DNA of 64,000 bases from Mycogone perniciosa (lineage: Eukaryota; Ascomycota; Sordariomycetes; Hypocreales; Hypocreaceae), in contig JAOALB010000053.1 in NCBI GenBank assembly GCA_025331125.1, positions 215,170 to 279,169 on the forward strand, in the 5' to 3' direction. Each line of letters begins with the position of its first letter. Within the stretch, counting starts at the first letter, position 1. Below, in pieces: positions 46,788 to 58,684 of the stretch. The translations under genes were made by a program, and so were the position numbers. The notes under the pieces are model-generated. The model was not told the DNA's origin and ran no database searches. It saw nothing but the letters and a program-made list of their open reading frames with translations.

Positions 46788-48371
46788 TGCGCTATCGTGA
46801 GCTTATTGCTATGGAGAATTCACTGGAGGGAAGTAAACGAAATAAGACGACACAAAATAGTCAAGGGGCGATACAGCGTATGGGCCAGTGGGTGGGAGAT
46901 GTGATGGTGGTAGTTGCAATCAGTTGTGTTGGGGGTTGGATTCTTGCATACATACGCCCTCTAAATTTTGGATTAGAGTTAACTGAATAGCTCGGGCGCC
47001 TCTCGCCTCTCTAGTTGGTGCTCAGGCGAGTTGCAGAGTTTAAAAAAGGACGCTGTAGACGCTGTGGGCTCGAGGGCGGGATGCAGATGTGGCGGGAATG
47101 AGAGGACGGATGCGGCCGGGACACCACAAATATGAGGTTCACGAACGAGCGATCATCGGAATCAGAAATGAACAAACACGAGAGAAACAGAGTGAGTGGT
47201 GGGAAGAACGAATGCGATGGCTGATTGCAGCAGAAGCGTCGCGAGGGGTGTGTGATAACGGAAGCTGAAGTCATTGGAGGTTTCAAGCTCACATTGGCCA
47301 AGCCGTCACCTCGTGGGTGCGCTCCACACTGTTATCGATATGGATACGAAGTCGACCATAATTGGTAGCTTCTGGAGGGCCAAGTGATAGATGGCGGCTT
47401 GGGGGACAGAGAGCTGCTACGAGTACTACTCGTACAGTGGTGTAGACGCTATCCACTACCAACTAAGTACGGAGTACGGAGTATAAACCATGGATATCAT
47501 GAAACGTCATCAACAATTCGTCAAAATGTATGTAAATCAATCATTGCTCCGGTGATTGATCATTATGCTGCATTAAAATCCCCTGATAATGCAAGCGTTC
47601 CTGGAAAAAGCAATTCATAATACGTATTGGATGCCCTGAAATGCATTCGGGTTGTCTCAGACGCCCAAATGGATCACAGAAGCGTAGATGGCTGAAACGA
47701 TTGCTTGTGTATTGAATTTGATGCGACACAATCGATGAAAAGCCAGAGTTGAATTTCCAATCTGTGCCTTGTACTTCGTACAGAATCAGATTACCACTAT
47801 TTACATCCAATGGCACATCCAATGAATCCTCATCCAAATTATTTGTCCGTGGAGGATTATGTGAGCTTCCACTAGTACTACTACTACTCGTAACTGTTAC
47901 AGTGCCACGCAAAAAGTTTCGGTACATTTTCTATAGAGTTGCCTTACAAAAGTTACCGAAACTTTCTTCTCCCCACTGTACTCACGGCTATCTTCGCAAT
48001 AAGAGGATCCGCTACTCCAGACAGTGGGGAGGGATCGCCAGATTTCCCCAAAGGCCGAACCCACTAATATCAGTAATACGGAGGGGATTTGTGTTCTTAC
48101 AGTACATAAGCCGTCCCGTCCCGCAAGTCGGAGCACAAGAAGCACTATGTACAGGGACCGGGGGAAGGCTGCCCGTGCTCCGTGCTCCGTGCTCCGTACT
48201 CGTACCTCGGGAGCAATTGTCTCTTAATTGATGAATACTAGTACCGACTTGGATCTTTTCATCTTTCTTCTCTCATCCTCCATTCTCACTCCCTCACTCA
48301 TTGTACCTCTCTCTCTCTCCTCACATATTACCGGCCCTGGTGACTTCATCTCATCTGCAGTAGATAGGAAC
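46788..48371. promoter_or_regulatory. Divergent intergenic with nested inverted repeats
   Basis: 1.58 kb between VPS9 gene and acyl-CoA synthetase. Copies of TACGGAGTA at 47466-47483 and GTACTCGTA near 48174-48198; two long inverted repeats (47913-47965 and 47969-48031). A 128-codon minus-strand open frame at 47541-47927 has no recognisable domain. CT-rich tract just before the synthetase start. Confidence 0.45.
47913..48031. repeat. Two tandem hairpin-forming inverted repeats
   Basis: Arms AAAGTTTCGGTA (47913-47924) and TACCGAAACTTT (47954-47965), loop 29; then CTCCCCACTGT (47969-47979) and ACAGTGGGGAG (48021-48031), loop 41. Both pairs are exact. Confidence 0.8.
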
Positions 48372-50301
48372 ATGTCTGGCCCTCCCTCTCGTATTCGTTC
48401 TATCCTTGACCATCTAAGGGGCGGCGTGTCCACACCTCCACACATTCACCAGCTCTCGCCAACCTTCTTCCTCGAGCGCGCGGCGTCCATCGAACCGAAT
48501 GCCGATGCCATCTTTCACATAACCTCCAATGGCGCGACCTTGCGCCGCTCCTACCAGGAGTTCGCAGACCGCGCCAGAGGCTTAGCGTACTATCTCAAGA
48601 AACATCAGTTCAAGCGCGTCGGCATTCTCGCACCCAATACCCCGGCTTTTCTCGAGTCCATTTACGGCATCCCGGCAGCAGGGGCTGTTGTAGTGCCTGT
48701 TAATTACAGACTGAAGCAGGACGATATCGCCTACATCTTCGAATTCGCCGAGGTGGATTGCATTATCGTCGACCATGAGTTCGTTGATCTGCTCGACCAG
48801 TTTAAGCAAAAATGCCCCAATGTGCCATTCATTGTGGATTCGGTAAGAATTATTTGCGCCATCCCGCCCATATTCGGTGCTAACATGCTTTCCAGGATAC
48901 TGATGCCACTGAGGGTCAACTCTGCGGGCCTTTCGATGAGGCCATCTTGGAGGGCCTGACTTATGACCGGACCCAGGGTAATGCGGGCTGGGCTGGCCTC
49001 CACTCACATGCCACCCATGAAGATGACATGATTGCCATCCCTTTTACTTCTGGAACGACATCCCACCCTAAGGGCGTCGAGTACACAAATCGCGGAGCAT
49101 ACCTAGCGACACTTGCGAACATCATTGAGTCTGGTCTCAACAATGGCCGCTGTAAATACCTGTGGACACTTCCCATGTAGCCACCCCGTGTATCCCAGAA
49201 GCCATCAGAAACGGTGTACTAACAAGATATGCTACAGGTTCCACGCCATGGGCTGGACATTCCCATGGGCCGTTGTTGCAGTGCGTGGCCTCAATGTCTG
49301 CTTGAGGAAGGTTGACTACCCCTTGATCTGGAAACTCCTGAGAGAGCAGGGCATCACACATTTTAACGCGGCTCCGACTGTGAACACCCTCCTAGTGGCA
49401 GCAAAAGAGGCTGTCAGACTTCCGCAAGAGGTCCGAGTAACTGTCGCAGCAAGCCCACCAAGCGGCCATCTCTTTGAACAAATGGTATGCTTGGCTCATA
49501 ATCTCTCGACCGCGCAATAGCTGACACCCCATAGACAAACCTCAACCTAATCCCTGTTCATGTTTATGGAATGACCGGTAAGGTTTATCCCTCTCTCACT
49601 TGTAAACCTCTCATCTTTCGTTGCTAAATCTTCCTACAGAAACCTATGGCCCCCTGACCAAGTGTTATATCATGCCAGAATGGGAAACCTTGCCACCAAA
49701 TGAAAAGTACGCCAAGATGGCTCGTCAAGGCCACGGCTTCATTACCAGTCTACCCATCCGCATCATCAAGACCGACCAGCCTGAGGGGGCTTTAGTGGGC
49801 GTGGCCAAGAACGGCTTGGAAATTGGCGAGATCGTCTTCTTTGGCAACATTTGCGCCAAGGGATACTACAAGGACCCCGAAGCCACTCGCAAACTATTCC
49901 TTGGCGGTGCCTTGCACTCTGGAGACCTTGCCGTATGGCACCCTGACGGTAGCGCACAGATTCTCGACCGTGCTAAAGATATCATCATCTCTGGTGGCGA
50001 GAACATCTCGTCAGTGGCGCTGGAGAGCATGCTCGTCGAGCATCCTGACATCCTCGAGGCTGGAGTTGTGTCTGTTCCAGATTCACACTGGGGAGAGCGA
50101 CCCAAGGCTTTCGTCACTGTCAAGGAGGGTAAGAAACTGGTCGGAGAGGATGTGATAAGTTGGGCGAAGCACAAGAGCAACATTTCCAAGTTTATGGTGC
50201 CGAGAGAAGTGGAGATTGTGTCGGAACTGCCCAAGACCAGCACGGGAAAGATCAAGAAGAATGACTTGCGAGAATGGGCAAAGAGCGGCCGCAAGGCGTG
50301 A
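48372..50301 (+). CDS. AMP-forming acyl-CoA synthetase (ANL superfamily)
   Basis: Activates a carboxylic acid with ATP and CoA; substrate probably a medium-chain or short aliphatic acid. Exons 48372-48842, 48896-49176, 49238-49484, 49535-49577 and 49640-50301 give 567 aa. P-loop IPFTSGTTSHPKGV at about residue 206; A5 motif VYGMTETYGP rebuilt across the 43-nt fourth exon; A7 region GALHSGDLAVWHPDG; A8 hinge LDRAKDIIISGGENISS; catalytic lysine in KTSTGKIKKND near the end. All ANL motifs are intact. The C-terminus RKA is not a PTS1 signal and there is no clear presequence, so it is probably cytosolic. Exact substrate unknown; AMP-binding proteins of this short type are annotated both as fatty-acyl and propionyl/butyryl-like ligases. 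Confidence 0.93.
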
Positions 50302-50569
50302 GGGTGAACTAATATGTGTTGAATCTATTGGTTCTACCGGCTCTTACTTTGCATACCCAACGAATTGAGAGGCTCATCATTTCTTTAGCGATATCACTAT
50401 TATAATAGACCACACAGGATAGGTAAATATCCATTCGAAACATTGATGGTATGGTCTAGACATAATACCTTATAGAATGATTTGATACCTTGAATGGGAG
50501 GCACAAAAAAACACGCCCCTTTACAACATGAGTTGATGAAGAGGGAAAACAGCCCAACTGACAAAAATT

Positions 50570-50655
50570 TAGTCGAACCGGGAATCGAACCCGGGACTAT
50601 CGCGGATCCAATCATGGATGTGAAGCGATCGTTTTGACCACTAGACTATTCGACC
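50570..50655 (-). tRNA. tRNA-Val (anticodon CAC) with intron
   Basis: Minus-strand cloverleaf. Acceptor 5' strand GGTCGAA pairs with TTCGACT (one G-T at the end), discriminator A. Anticodon stem ATCGC/GCGAT, loop TT-CAC-A before the intron; T arm CCGGG-TTCGATT-CCCGG with an exact B box (GGTTCGATTCC). A 14-nt intron at 50605-50618 sits after position 37, the canonical place. The D stem has one weak pair. No CCA is encoded, as expected in eukaryotes. Confidence 0.88.
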
Positions 50656-52220
50656 AGTTTGCTGCTTTTTAATTGGCTGGCTATCAGCAAGACTTTTCTG
50701 CTATATATAGATCTGTTTATGCAGTCCGGTTGCTTGGCTAAAGAGAACAAAGTAAGTTACGAAGGAGGGGAGGGCACAATAAATAAGAGAAATGATGGAT
50801 GTCGTATTATTAGGTGGTTCCTTCGTAGTTGATAGAGAAGTCGGAGTCTTTAGTACCACTTGTTATATTATGGGGTTATCTATCAATACGAGCATACGAG
50901 TTCTTTATAGTCTTAAGCGTAATTCACAGTAGTGAGAATAACCTCCAGCACTGAAAGCAATAGTACCAAGTAAAATGAGTATGCATGGCAATCAGAGTTG
51001 ACTACTATACCCTGTAACATGCTTATGTTCAGCGGGTCCTGTTTTATTCTCCATTAGTACATCTCTGTAGAAGAAGTATTGGCTGTGGTAAGATGAGAAG
51101 ATCACTTGCTGGATCTCTCAAGATAACATAGTCGGACTAGAGCAGTTATCGATCTGTCAAGATGAAGGATAACCTTGAGCAGTTTTTTATTAAATGTCAA
51201 AACCAAGAAAGCTGGCGTTACCAATCCCTTCAGGCAATAGATGCCTTCATCGAGATTACAAGTAGCCAAGGCTGGCACTCTCATAGCATTTTGATTGACA
51301 AAAGATGAGAGCAACTTGTCACGACTGTAGTGGAACTTTGGAAAGCTGGATGAACAGATCATGACAAAACCATCTGGTCCTCTCGATGCAGCCTTGACAT
51401 TGCAATGGCACTACCCAACATTTCAGACAGAGTGCAGACTTGATCTCAACACTGAGTTGTTCTGCTGTAGTATCTACAAAAAGTCATGGTATGAACGTAA
51501 AGCCGTTAGTATATCTCTGTGAAAGTAGTATTGGCTGTGGTGGGATAAGAAAATTTAACCTGTTTCCTCTGTCTCGAGCACGGTTCTTTCTGCCTATACG
51601 CAGTCAAACACCCCGCGGAACCTGAACTCGGCACCCCTATCCGATGGTGGGATGATGTTGAACGAGACACTTTTGACAACCCAAAAGCAAAAGGGAGCAA
51701 TCAAGGATTGAAGAAGGTTGAACTTGAGAGAGATTGGAAGCCAACCCCAGTCTCCTCCTCCTCCTCCTCTTCAATTGCACAGATCAAACAAACCCGATCG
51801 ACATGGGAAAAGGCTCGAGAATCGAATGAAGTTCCCTTCATCCTCCGGGAAACAGACGAAGCCGAAGGCTCTGAGCAGGTCGACGAAGTCGCAGAATATC
51901 ACAAATCTACGATGAAAATAGAGACGAAAATTGATTGGTGAAACCACTTTGTACTAACTAGAAGATAGAAAAACCTGGCTATCGGTGGAATGCTGTTATT
52001 GGGATGTTTAGTTCAATGTAGAGAAGGGCGGTTTCGTCATACCCTCCACATGCATCCAATACCTCTACACTTTGTACATACCACTAAATATTCTACATCT
52101 TAGCAGCTCTTCTTTGCCTACAACACCTCCGACTTGGTGCTCTCTTCCACACTCATTTATAATTCATTCCATCTATCTATTGATTACGTATTTCTGTATT
52201 ACAGGGCTGTTGGAGACATC
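50656..52220. other. Intergenic with diverged duplicate segments
   Basis: 1.57 kb, AT-rich from 50690 to 51060. Two related 48-base segments at 51054-51101 and 51506-51553 (TTAGTAYATCTCTGTRRAAG..., then TATTGGCTGTGG) suggest remnants of an old duplicated sequence. 51549-51941 is a 130-codon open frame lacking an ATG near its 5' end. Confidence 0.45.
51549..51941 (+). other. Orphan open frame, possible terminal exon or remnant
   Basis: Reads CLYAVKHPAEPELGTPIRWW and further as a charged, soluble chain with a (Ser)7 run (TCC repeats near 51753) and a Glu-rich end, stopping at TGA 51939-51941. The only Met is nine codons before the stop, so an upstream exon would be needed; none is clear. No family recognised. 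It could be the last exon of an unseen gene or a relic. Confidence 0.25.
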
Positions 52221-53004
52221 ATGAGCGAGTCGCGGCCATTGCGGGGCAGATGCGAATGTGGACGGAATCGTTACATCATCGCTGTGCCAGAAGATGGCCT
52301 CAAAGATGCTCAGGTCCTGTTCAACACAGAGCCACATCATCGTGCGTACCCTTTATTTGGTTTCAGAATTGAACTTGCATTCCTTCTGATTGCAGGAACA
52401 AGGACGAATATCAAGAGCTAATCAGTTGTCGTCAGAAATCCCACTCGCAACGCCACTCACTGCCTTTATCCGCGTCCCGTTAACGTGGTATCATAGCACA
52501 ACATATGCATTCTTCCCCGACGAGACACACAGTATGATCCGTCGGGTCTACACACATCCGAGTCGCGATCACTCTAAACGGCATTTTTGCGGATTCTGTG
52601 GAACACCACTCTCATATTGGTCTGAGGAGCCACAGGCCGAAGCAGATTACATCAGCCTTACCCTAGGAAGTCTACTGCGAGAAGATCTCCGGGATCTAGA
52701 GGACATGGGTTTGGTTCCAGATGGCAATGGCGAGGATTTGCAAGAAGGGGAAGCAACTGTTGCTACTGTTTCAAGTAGGGGAACGGCCCCACGGCAGTCC
52801 TTTGGCGTGCCGTGGTTTGACAGCTTGGTAGAAGGCACACGGTTGGGCAACATGCGTCGGAGCCAGGGAATCAACCGCTCAGATGACGGCAAGGTCCAAA
52901 TTGAGTGGGATATTGTCGAATTCTCAGAAAGCGACAATGGAGATGGTGTCAAAATGGAGACAACACATCTAGGAAAAAGAAAACTGGGAGATTGGGATGA
53001 CTGA
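52221..53004 (+). CDS. GFA/CENP-V-like zinc protein
   Basis: Member of the glutathione-dependent formaldehyde-activating-enzyme-like (GFA, CENP-V) superfamily; function in fungi mostly unknown. Exons 52221-52341 and 52403-53004 give 240 aa. GRCECGRNRYII supplies the first Cys pair, TWYHSTTYAFFPDETHSMIR the central strand region, and HFCGFCGTPLSYW the second Cys pair expected to bind zinc; a longer acidic C-terminal part follows (EDLQEGEATVATV...). The frame-keeping acceptor is AAG at 52400-52402; the nearer CAG at 52393-52395 would shift frame. The last third (after about residue 130) is longer than in bacterial GFA proteins. Confidence 0.78.
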
Positions 53005-53867
53005 CAGCTCGAGCCTGGCCCCTGGATATCGGTATTGGATTGGTCAAGGCCAAACTGGGAGTTCTATCATTAAACCGTATAGCTTATTGTGTAATCGTTA
53101 ATTTTGATGCAAAAAATCAGCATCTATTATTCCATCCAGCATTGAGTTTCCGCTGTCATACTCTTTTTGCGCCCTGTTGAGGTAGAGACGAATTCCAGCT
53201 CCGCGGTTTATCGCAGCGTAGCGCATCCACTCACAACATGCGAGGATATAATAGTGCAGTAGTAGGTATTGTCTTTCTGACCTCCACAAGTGTTACTACT
53301 ACTTGTACTCCACATTTATGGCACGGGAGCCAGTCCGGATTCAAACCCACATACCTACCGCAGGTAGAAACGCAACATGTCGCATTCCTCAAGTCACCTC
53401 TCCCTGCATACAGTGTGGAGCTTCACTTTTGCTGAATTCGTGGTTTGACACAACAACAATGCCACCATTTTCAGTGTTCCTTTCTCGCATTTAGCAGCAA
53501 AACTCCATGGGGAGCTTGAGCTTCGGGGTTTCGAAGTGCCCTACGGAGTAATGGACGGGGAAATATCGCTTTGTTTCCCCTCATCTACGGAGTATTAGAG
53601 CTCTTGATAGCGACCATGCCTCCATTGACCCACTTATTAATACGAGTCTACAACCAATATTCAGACATTTATGGTTAAGCAGGTAATCCGGGTTGGAGAC
53701 GGATTGCCCCGTTGATCTGACGGTTGGCCCCTAAATCGGGTGCTGATGGCTTACCAAGGCCACGCGAACGGGTATAAGTTGCCGCCCTCGAGGCTGGCGA
53801 GAAGCAACAGCAGCTTCTCTCGATCATCATTTATCAAGTTACTATTATATAATTCTCAACGACGATA
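53005..53867 (+). promoter_or_regulatory. Promoter region of GH1 gene
   Basis: 863 bases. TATAAG at 53773-53778, 95 bases before the start codon; TACGGAGTA copies at 53541-53551 and 53585-53594. No coding exon seen. Confidence 0.4.
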
Positions 53868-55331
53868 ATGTCTCTACCAAGCGACTTCAAATGGGGCTTT
53901 GCCACAGCTGCGTCAGTAATGTAATATCCATCTTTTTGTTATGATTTGGGTGTTGACATGGTCGCTAGGTATCAAATTGAAGGGTCCATCGATAAAGATG
54001 GCCGTGGTCCCAGCATATGGGACACCTTTTGCAAAATCCCCAGCAAGATTGCCGACGGCTCATCCGGCGTCACGGCCTGCGATTCGTACAACCGTACAGG
54101 CGAGGATATCGCACTGCTCAAAGCCCTCGGCGCTCAAGTCTATCGCTTCTCCATCTCCTGGTCTCGGATTATTCCGCTGGGCGGTCGTAACGATCCCATC
54201 AATCAAGCCGGCATAGATCATTATGTCCGCTTCGTGGACGGCTTACTGGAAGCGGGAATTACTCCATTTGTGACTTTGTTCCATTGGGATGTACCGGAGG
54301 GACTGGACCAGCGGTACGGCGGCTTGCTAGATCGCACAGAGTTCCCTCTTGACTTTGAGCATTACGCCAGCGTGATGTTCAAGGCACTGCCGAAGGTGAA
54401 GCATTGGATGACATTTAACGAACCATGGTGCTCGTCCATTCTGGGCTATAGCAATGGAGTGTTCGCACCAGGGCATACCTCCAACCGTACAACCGAGCCC
54501 TGGATTGTTGGTCACAACTTGCTTGTCGCCCACGGCCGCGCAGTCAAAGTCTTCCGTGAGAACTTCAAATCCACCACTGGTCGTGAGATTGGAATCGTGT
54601 TAAATGGCGACTTTGCTTTCCCCTGGGATGCATCTGACCCAGCCGATGTTGAAGCGAGTGACCGAAGAATGGAGTTTGCCATATCGTGGTTTGCGGATCC
54701 TATTTACCTGGGAGACTACCCGGTCTCGATGCGCAATCAGCTCGGCGACCGTCTGCCTACCTTTACCCCTGAGGAGATTGCTCTCGTTCACGGCTCCAAT
54801 GACTTCTATGGCATGAACCACTACACCTCCAACTACATCAAGCATCGCACAAGTGCCCCAAGCCCCGAGGACTTCACGGGCAACGTTGACATATCGTTCC
54901 ATAACAAGAACGGCGACTGCATCGGCGAGGAGACACAATCACCCTGGCTGCGACCATGTGCCTCCGGGTTTCGCCATCTGCTTGTCTGGCTGAGCAAGCG
55001 ATACGACTTCCCCAAGATCTACGTCACAGAGAATGGCACCAGCCTCAAGGGCGAGAATGATCTGCCCCTGGACAAGATCCTCGAGGATGACTTCCGGGTG
55101 AAGTACTTTGACGGTTACATACGGGCCATGGCCGCGGCGTCAGCAGAGGATGGCGTGAATGTTCGCGGGTATTTCGCTTGGTCGCTCTTGGACAACTTTG
55201 AGTGGGCGGATGGCTATGAGACGCGATTCGGTGTGTGCTTCGTTGACTATGAGAATGGGCAAAAGCGATACCCCAAAAAGAGCGCCAAATACCTGAAGCC
55301 CTTGTTTGAGGGCTTGGTCAAGAAGGAATAG
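53868..55331 (+). CDS. GH1 beta-glucosidase
   Basis: Retaining glycoside hydrolase family 1, hydrolysing beta-glucosides such as cellobiose. Proposed exons 53868-53920 and 53969-55331 give 471 aa, near the usual 475. N-terminus SLPSDFKWGFATAA without a signal peptide, so intracellular. Acid/base in TFNEPWCSS (Glu about 168), nucleophile in YVTENGTSLKG (Glu about 373), aglycone/glucose site WSLLDNFEWADGY, and YRFSISWSRIIP. The first junction is irregular: the obvious donor GTAATG at 53916 breaks frame, whereas GTAATA at 53921 keeps it but inserts Val-Met before the conserved YQIEGS. Either a weak alternative donor is used or this junction is damaged. The remainder is intact. Confidence 0.9.
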
Positions 55332-55469
55332 AGAGAGAAAGATCACGATATCCGTATTCACAAGATGATAGATAGTAATGATGATTTACTTTCGTAATTA
55401 TGGTGTTGAGGAGTTCAAAAAGAAAACCACATATCTCACAAAAAATATATGTCACGAGCTCGTGAGCAT

Positions 55470-55571
55470 TGCTCCCGGCAGGGCTTGAACCTGCGACCTT
55501 CGCATTACCAACACTGGAGCTGATGACCCGTAGTATTAGTACGAAGCTCTAACCAACTGAGCTACGGAAGC
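55470..55571 (-). tRNA. tRNA-Ile (anticodon AAT) with intron
   Basis: Minus strand. Acceptor GCTTCCG/CGGGAGC (one T-G), discriminator A; D arm GCTC-AGTTGGTTA-GAGC; anticodon stem TCGTA/TGCGA with loop CT-AAT-A, then a 28-nt intron (55506-55533), then A; T arm GCAGG-TTCAAGC-CCTGC with B box GGTTCAAGCCC. All four stems pair, so the gene looks functional. Confidence 0.9.
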
Positions 55572-56227
55572 TCGGACGATGTTTTGGCTCTGGCGATAGG
55601 GGAATTTTGAAGTCTGGTGGTCGCAGCAAGTGATGCCGGGCCAAAACTACTACCCTGAAGATGGAATTCGGAAGGATAGCGCAACTATTATAACAGTTGT
55701 GTTTTTCAGCAGTGGTGATGAATGATTATCCGGGGAACTTTCTTTCTCACTTTGATCTTTTTCAAAGGAAAAGAGGAGGGATTGCCCTTCATATATCCTC
55801 TGCCCATAAGATGGGAGATGCCCTTTCCAACGTTGGTGTTCTATTCGGTTGTTTCGCAAACTCAACATCCCCAAGCAACGAACGCCCTTCTAATTTTGTC
55901 TTCTGGATGTAGGATAACAGTTTGGTACCGAAAATCCTCTAGGGTGGATTGTCAATTCGACCTTTCTGATCGACCGGGTCCTTCCGAGACAATAAAGATG
56001 AGCATAGGATAAATCGGTATGTCGGAATCTAAACGAGCCCGGATTCCAAAGACGTTTCAACATTTATGTACTCCGCAGATGAGTTTCATTCATCCTTTCC
56101 CCCTCTATTTCTATCATTATATAAATACCCTATTAACATAACTTTCCCTTTGTCTTCCCATTATGCTACCGTCTATTATTAGTCTCTCCATTAAACACTA
56201 AATGCGATGCCGAGTTCCCATCCATCT
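55572..56227. other. Intergenic between tRNA-Ile and transporter 3' end
   Basis: 656 bases; 56090-56180 is AT-rich. Short open frames on both strands only; mostly 3' flank of the minus-strand transporter. Confidence 0.5.
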
Positions 56228-57824
56228 CTATTGCTTTCCAGAGTCTTTCTTCTCTTGAATTCCCTCTACGGGGGTCTTTTGATCGTCACTCCGGGTGATT
56301 TCCTCCACCTCACCCTCTCGTGATTCGTCCGGTTCTCGTAGTTGCTCATTAGGCTCGGTCTCCTCGTCACCTGACTTTTCTTCACGCCGCAGATACCATC
56401 TAAAGAAATACACAAACGCCTGCGCCACGCACACCTGTTCCATCAACCGTGGTTAGCAGTCATGTTTCCTGCCTAGACAGCTTTGTCCGGTTCATAAGAA
56501 GATACTGGGACTTCCGCTTACCTGCTCAATTGTATACAGCAGCACAGGAACTGTTACAAATGACCGTGTCAAGTCATCCGCCTGAGCCCACATGGCCGAC
56601 ACAAGCGGGATACCCAGACTTGTCGTCTTGGCTGCACCGCAGAAGCACACGGCGATGGTCTGCTCCTTGGACATGCGTTTGATCGTAAACATGCGCTTGA
56701 TGAACTGCGGCAGGCGGGATTTTTCGACAGCGGGATTGACGAGATTCGCAAGGGCTTGAGGAGGCCTGGCAAAGTAGAAGCAAATGAGGGTGAAGACAAC
56801 GTATAGAACAACGTTCAAAAATACGTCAAGAATGATGGATGGTTTATCGACCTTGTAGAGGGCGCCGGAGCCGAATGCACCGGAGAATGTGGTCCTTTTT
56901 GTCACGTAAGTTACCATGTCGACTGGAATTACGGCTGGGATCCAACTTACCACACAAGCAGAATCAAGCAAATCGGAGGTATCTTGCCAATTTTGGTAAC
57001 GTTGAGTATGTTGGCGACCTTGTCCCCCTTCCACATCCTTATGGCCTGCCCAATAATGAGCGGCAACAAAACACTCAGTCCGAGTTGCTTCGACACATCA
57101 GCATACATGCGTCCCAGAGTGCTAGGACTCGCAGGCCTCCAAGCGTCAAACTCGGCACCGCTGGGGATGAAGCCGTAGACAAGCAGTGGTGTGATGAACG
57201 AGCCGACCATGTTCCCCAGCACTACTGAGATGACAGCAGCAGCGTCGTCGCCTCCGGCAAGTCTTGTCATCACCACATTAGAGGCAATGGTCGTTGGAAG
57301 ACAGGCTGTGACGATAAGTCCAATAAGTACAGGAGTTGAAGGGACGCCACTCTTAAGTGAACCAGCAGCGATGCAAATGTAAACAATTGCTGCCAATTAT
57401 TAGTACGCATGACAGTGATATCCCACGACCTTGACTTACCAAGCATAAAAACTGGGATGATGGCAAAACTAATGCCTTGCACCACAATATGCAACCGCCA
57501 ATTCGTCAAATTCAGCCTCAACTTTTCAGGGGAAAGTTGCATTCCATTGATAAAGAACGTGAGAGCCACAGCGCCATATAGAATACTATACTCTGACCTA
57601 ATAATCCCCCCATGTCGAGCAACCTCTGTTTTGCAATATTGTCAGTCTTTGTTAAAGGCCAACACTAAGATCGAGCCACACTTACGCGGGAAGAAATAAC
57701 CAAACACGCACGCTAACGCAAAGCCAATGATCAGCCACTGCGCCAGAATGAAGCTGATGGTCTCTCGCGCGTATCGCACAGCCACGTGCCGCTCCTTTTT
57801 GGCGTCCGGTGCATTGTTGGCCAT
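56228..57824 (-). CDS. SBF-like (Rch1/bile-acid:Na+ symporter family) membrane protein
   Basis: Ten-segment membrane protein of the SBF/SLC10A7-like group; yeast and Candida Rch1 of this group limit calcium uptake at the plasma membrane. Minus-strand exons 57686-57824, 57440-57625, 56951-57389, 56522-56894 and 56228-56434 give 447 aa. Hydrophobic segments include FILAQWLIIGFALACVFGYF, ILYGAVALTFFINGM, IVYICIAAGSL, VLIGLIVTACLPTTIASNVV, VVLGNMVGSFITPLLVYGF and VVLYVVFTLICFYFA. The PTTIASNVVMTRLAGGD block is the family's conserved core near the ion site. The last exon encodes a hydrophilic Glu/Lys-rich tail. Role in calcium or organic-anion transport is inferred from the family. Confidence 0.88.
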
Positions 57825-58684
57825 CTTTATTTGTGTGTCAGATTGGAAGACTTTTGGTACAACTTGAAGAGGCTATTAGTAAGGAGGCCGGCGCATTGGT
57901 CCAGAGCAATGGGGGAGTGGGAAATAGAGAGGAAGAAAAACCGGAAATGACGTCTTCGGGAAACAAAAAGGCGTAAATGTCAAAAAGGGCGGTCGCAGCA
58001 ATAATGGATATAAATACGGAGCAATATGCTGGTCGTCTTTTTTTTTCCGCGGCCAACGGGCCGATCGCCCATGACGTTAGCCGAGATCGCAGTGTCTTCG
58101 AATAAGATGACAATGCGAAATACGATGATTGGAACAGACGACAATCACTTCATAACAGCAATGATAGCAGTATTAATACAAGTACTCGTACTTGCAGATT
58201 GAGCAATCCCTAAAAGTCTACATCGTACATAGGAATAATTATATAAATAGGTAGGCACTACTTTGACAGGACCCGCTCACCACGCTCACGGACTCGCCAC
58301 TCTGCCCCTTATACAGTGAAGCCTTGGACCCTCGCCTCTGTTCGTCGATAAAGATATGCTTCGTCAGCTATCTACAGCAATATCCAAAAATATGCCCCAT
58401 CAAGAGGTCCCTTTTCGAGCAAGGACAAAAACCATAACGCCATGCGATGCCTGTGGTATCAAAATGAATCTGTTTCTTGAAGGAGTCTCTCCTTCACTCG
58501 GAAGTATGCTCACAACGGCCAGGCCGATGTCGGATTAACTCGTGATAAGAGACCCAGCTCCATATCGTTATAAGAATCTTAATAAAAAAAAGTGAAAAAG
58601 AAAAGATGGTGTCTCCGCAATGGTCTGAAGAGAAGGGAATAGTGTGCCCCCAAGATTATACTAGATATGAATTAAAACATCGCC
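57825..58684. other. Promoter of SBF-like gene and 3' flank of Erf4 gene
   Basis: 860 bases; poly-A/T tracts near 58030 and 58585. No supported coding sequence; the open frame at 58356-58538 is short and featureless. Confidence 0.5.

Noticed and set aside
50656..51060. AT-rich DNA as a possible transposon
   Set aside because: No terminal repeats, target-site duplication or transposase-like frame could be found; only the short duplicate segments further on are notable.
53325..53350. GGATTCAAACCC resembling an inverted tRNA B box
   Set aside because: No matching A box, acceptor stem or anticodon arm can be folded around it.
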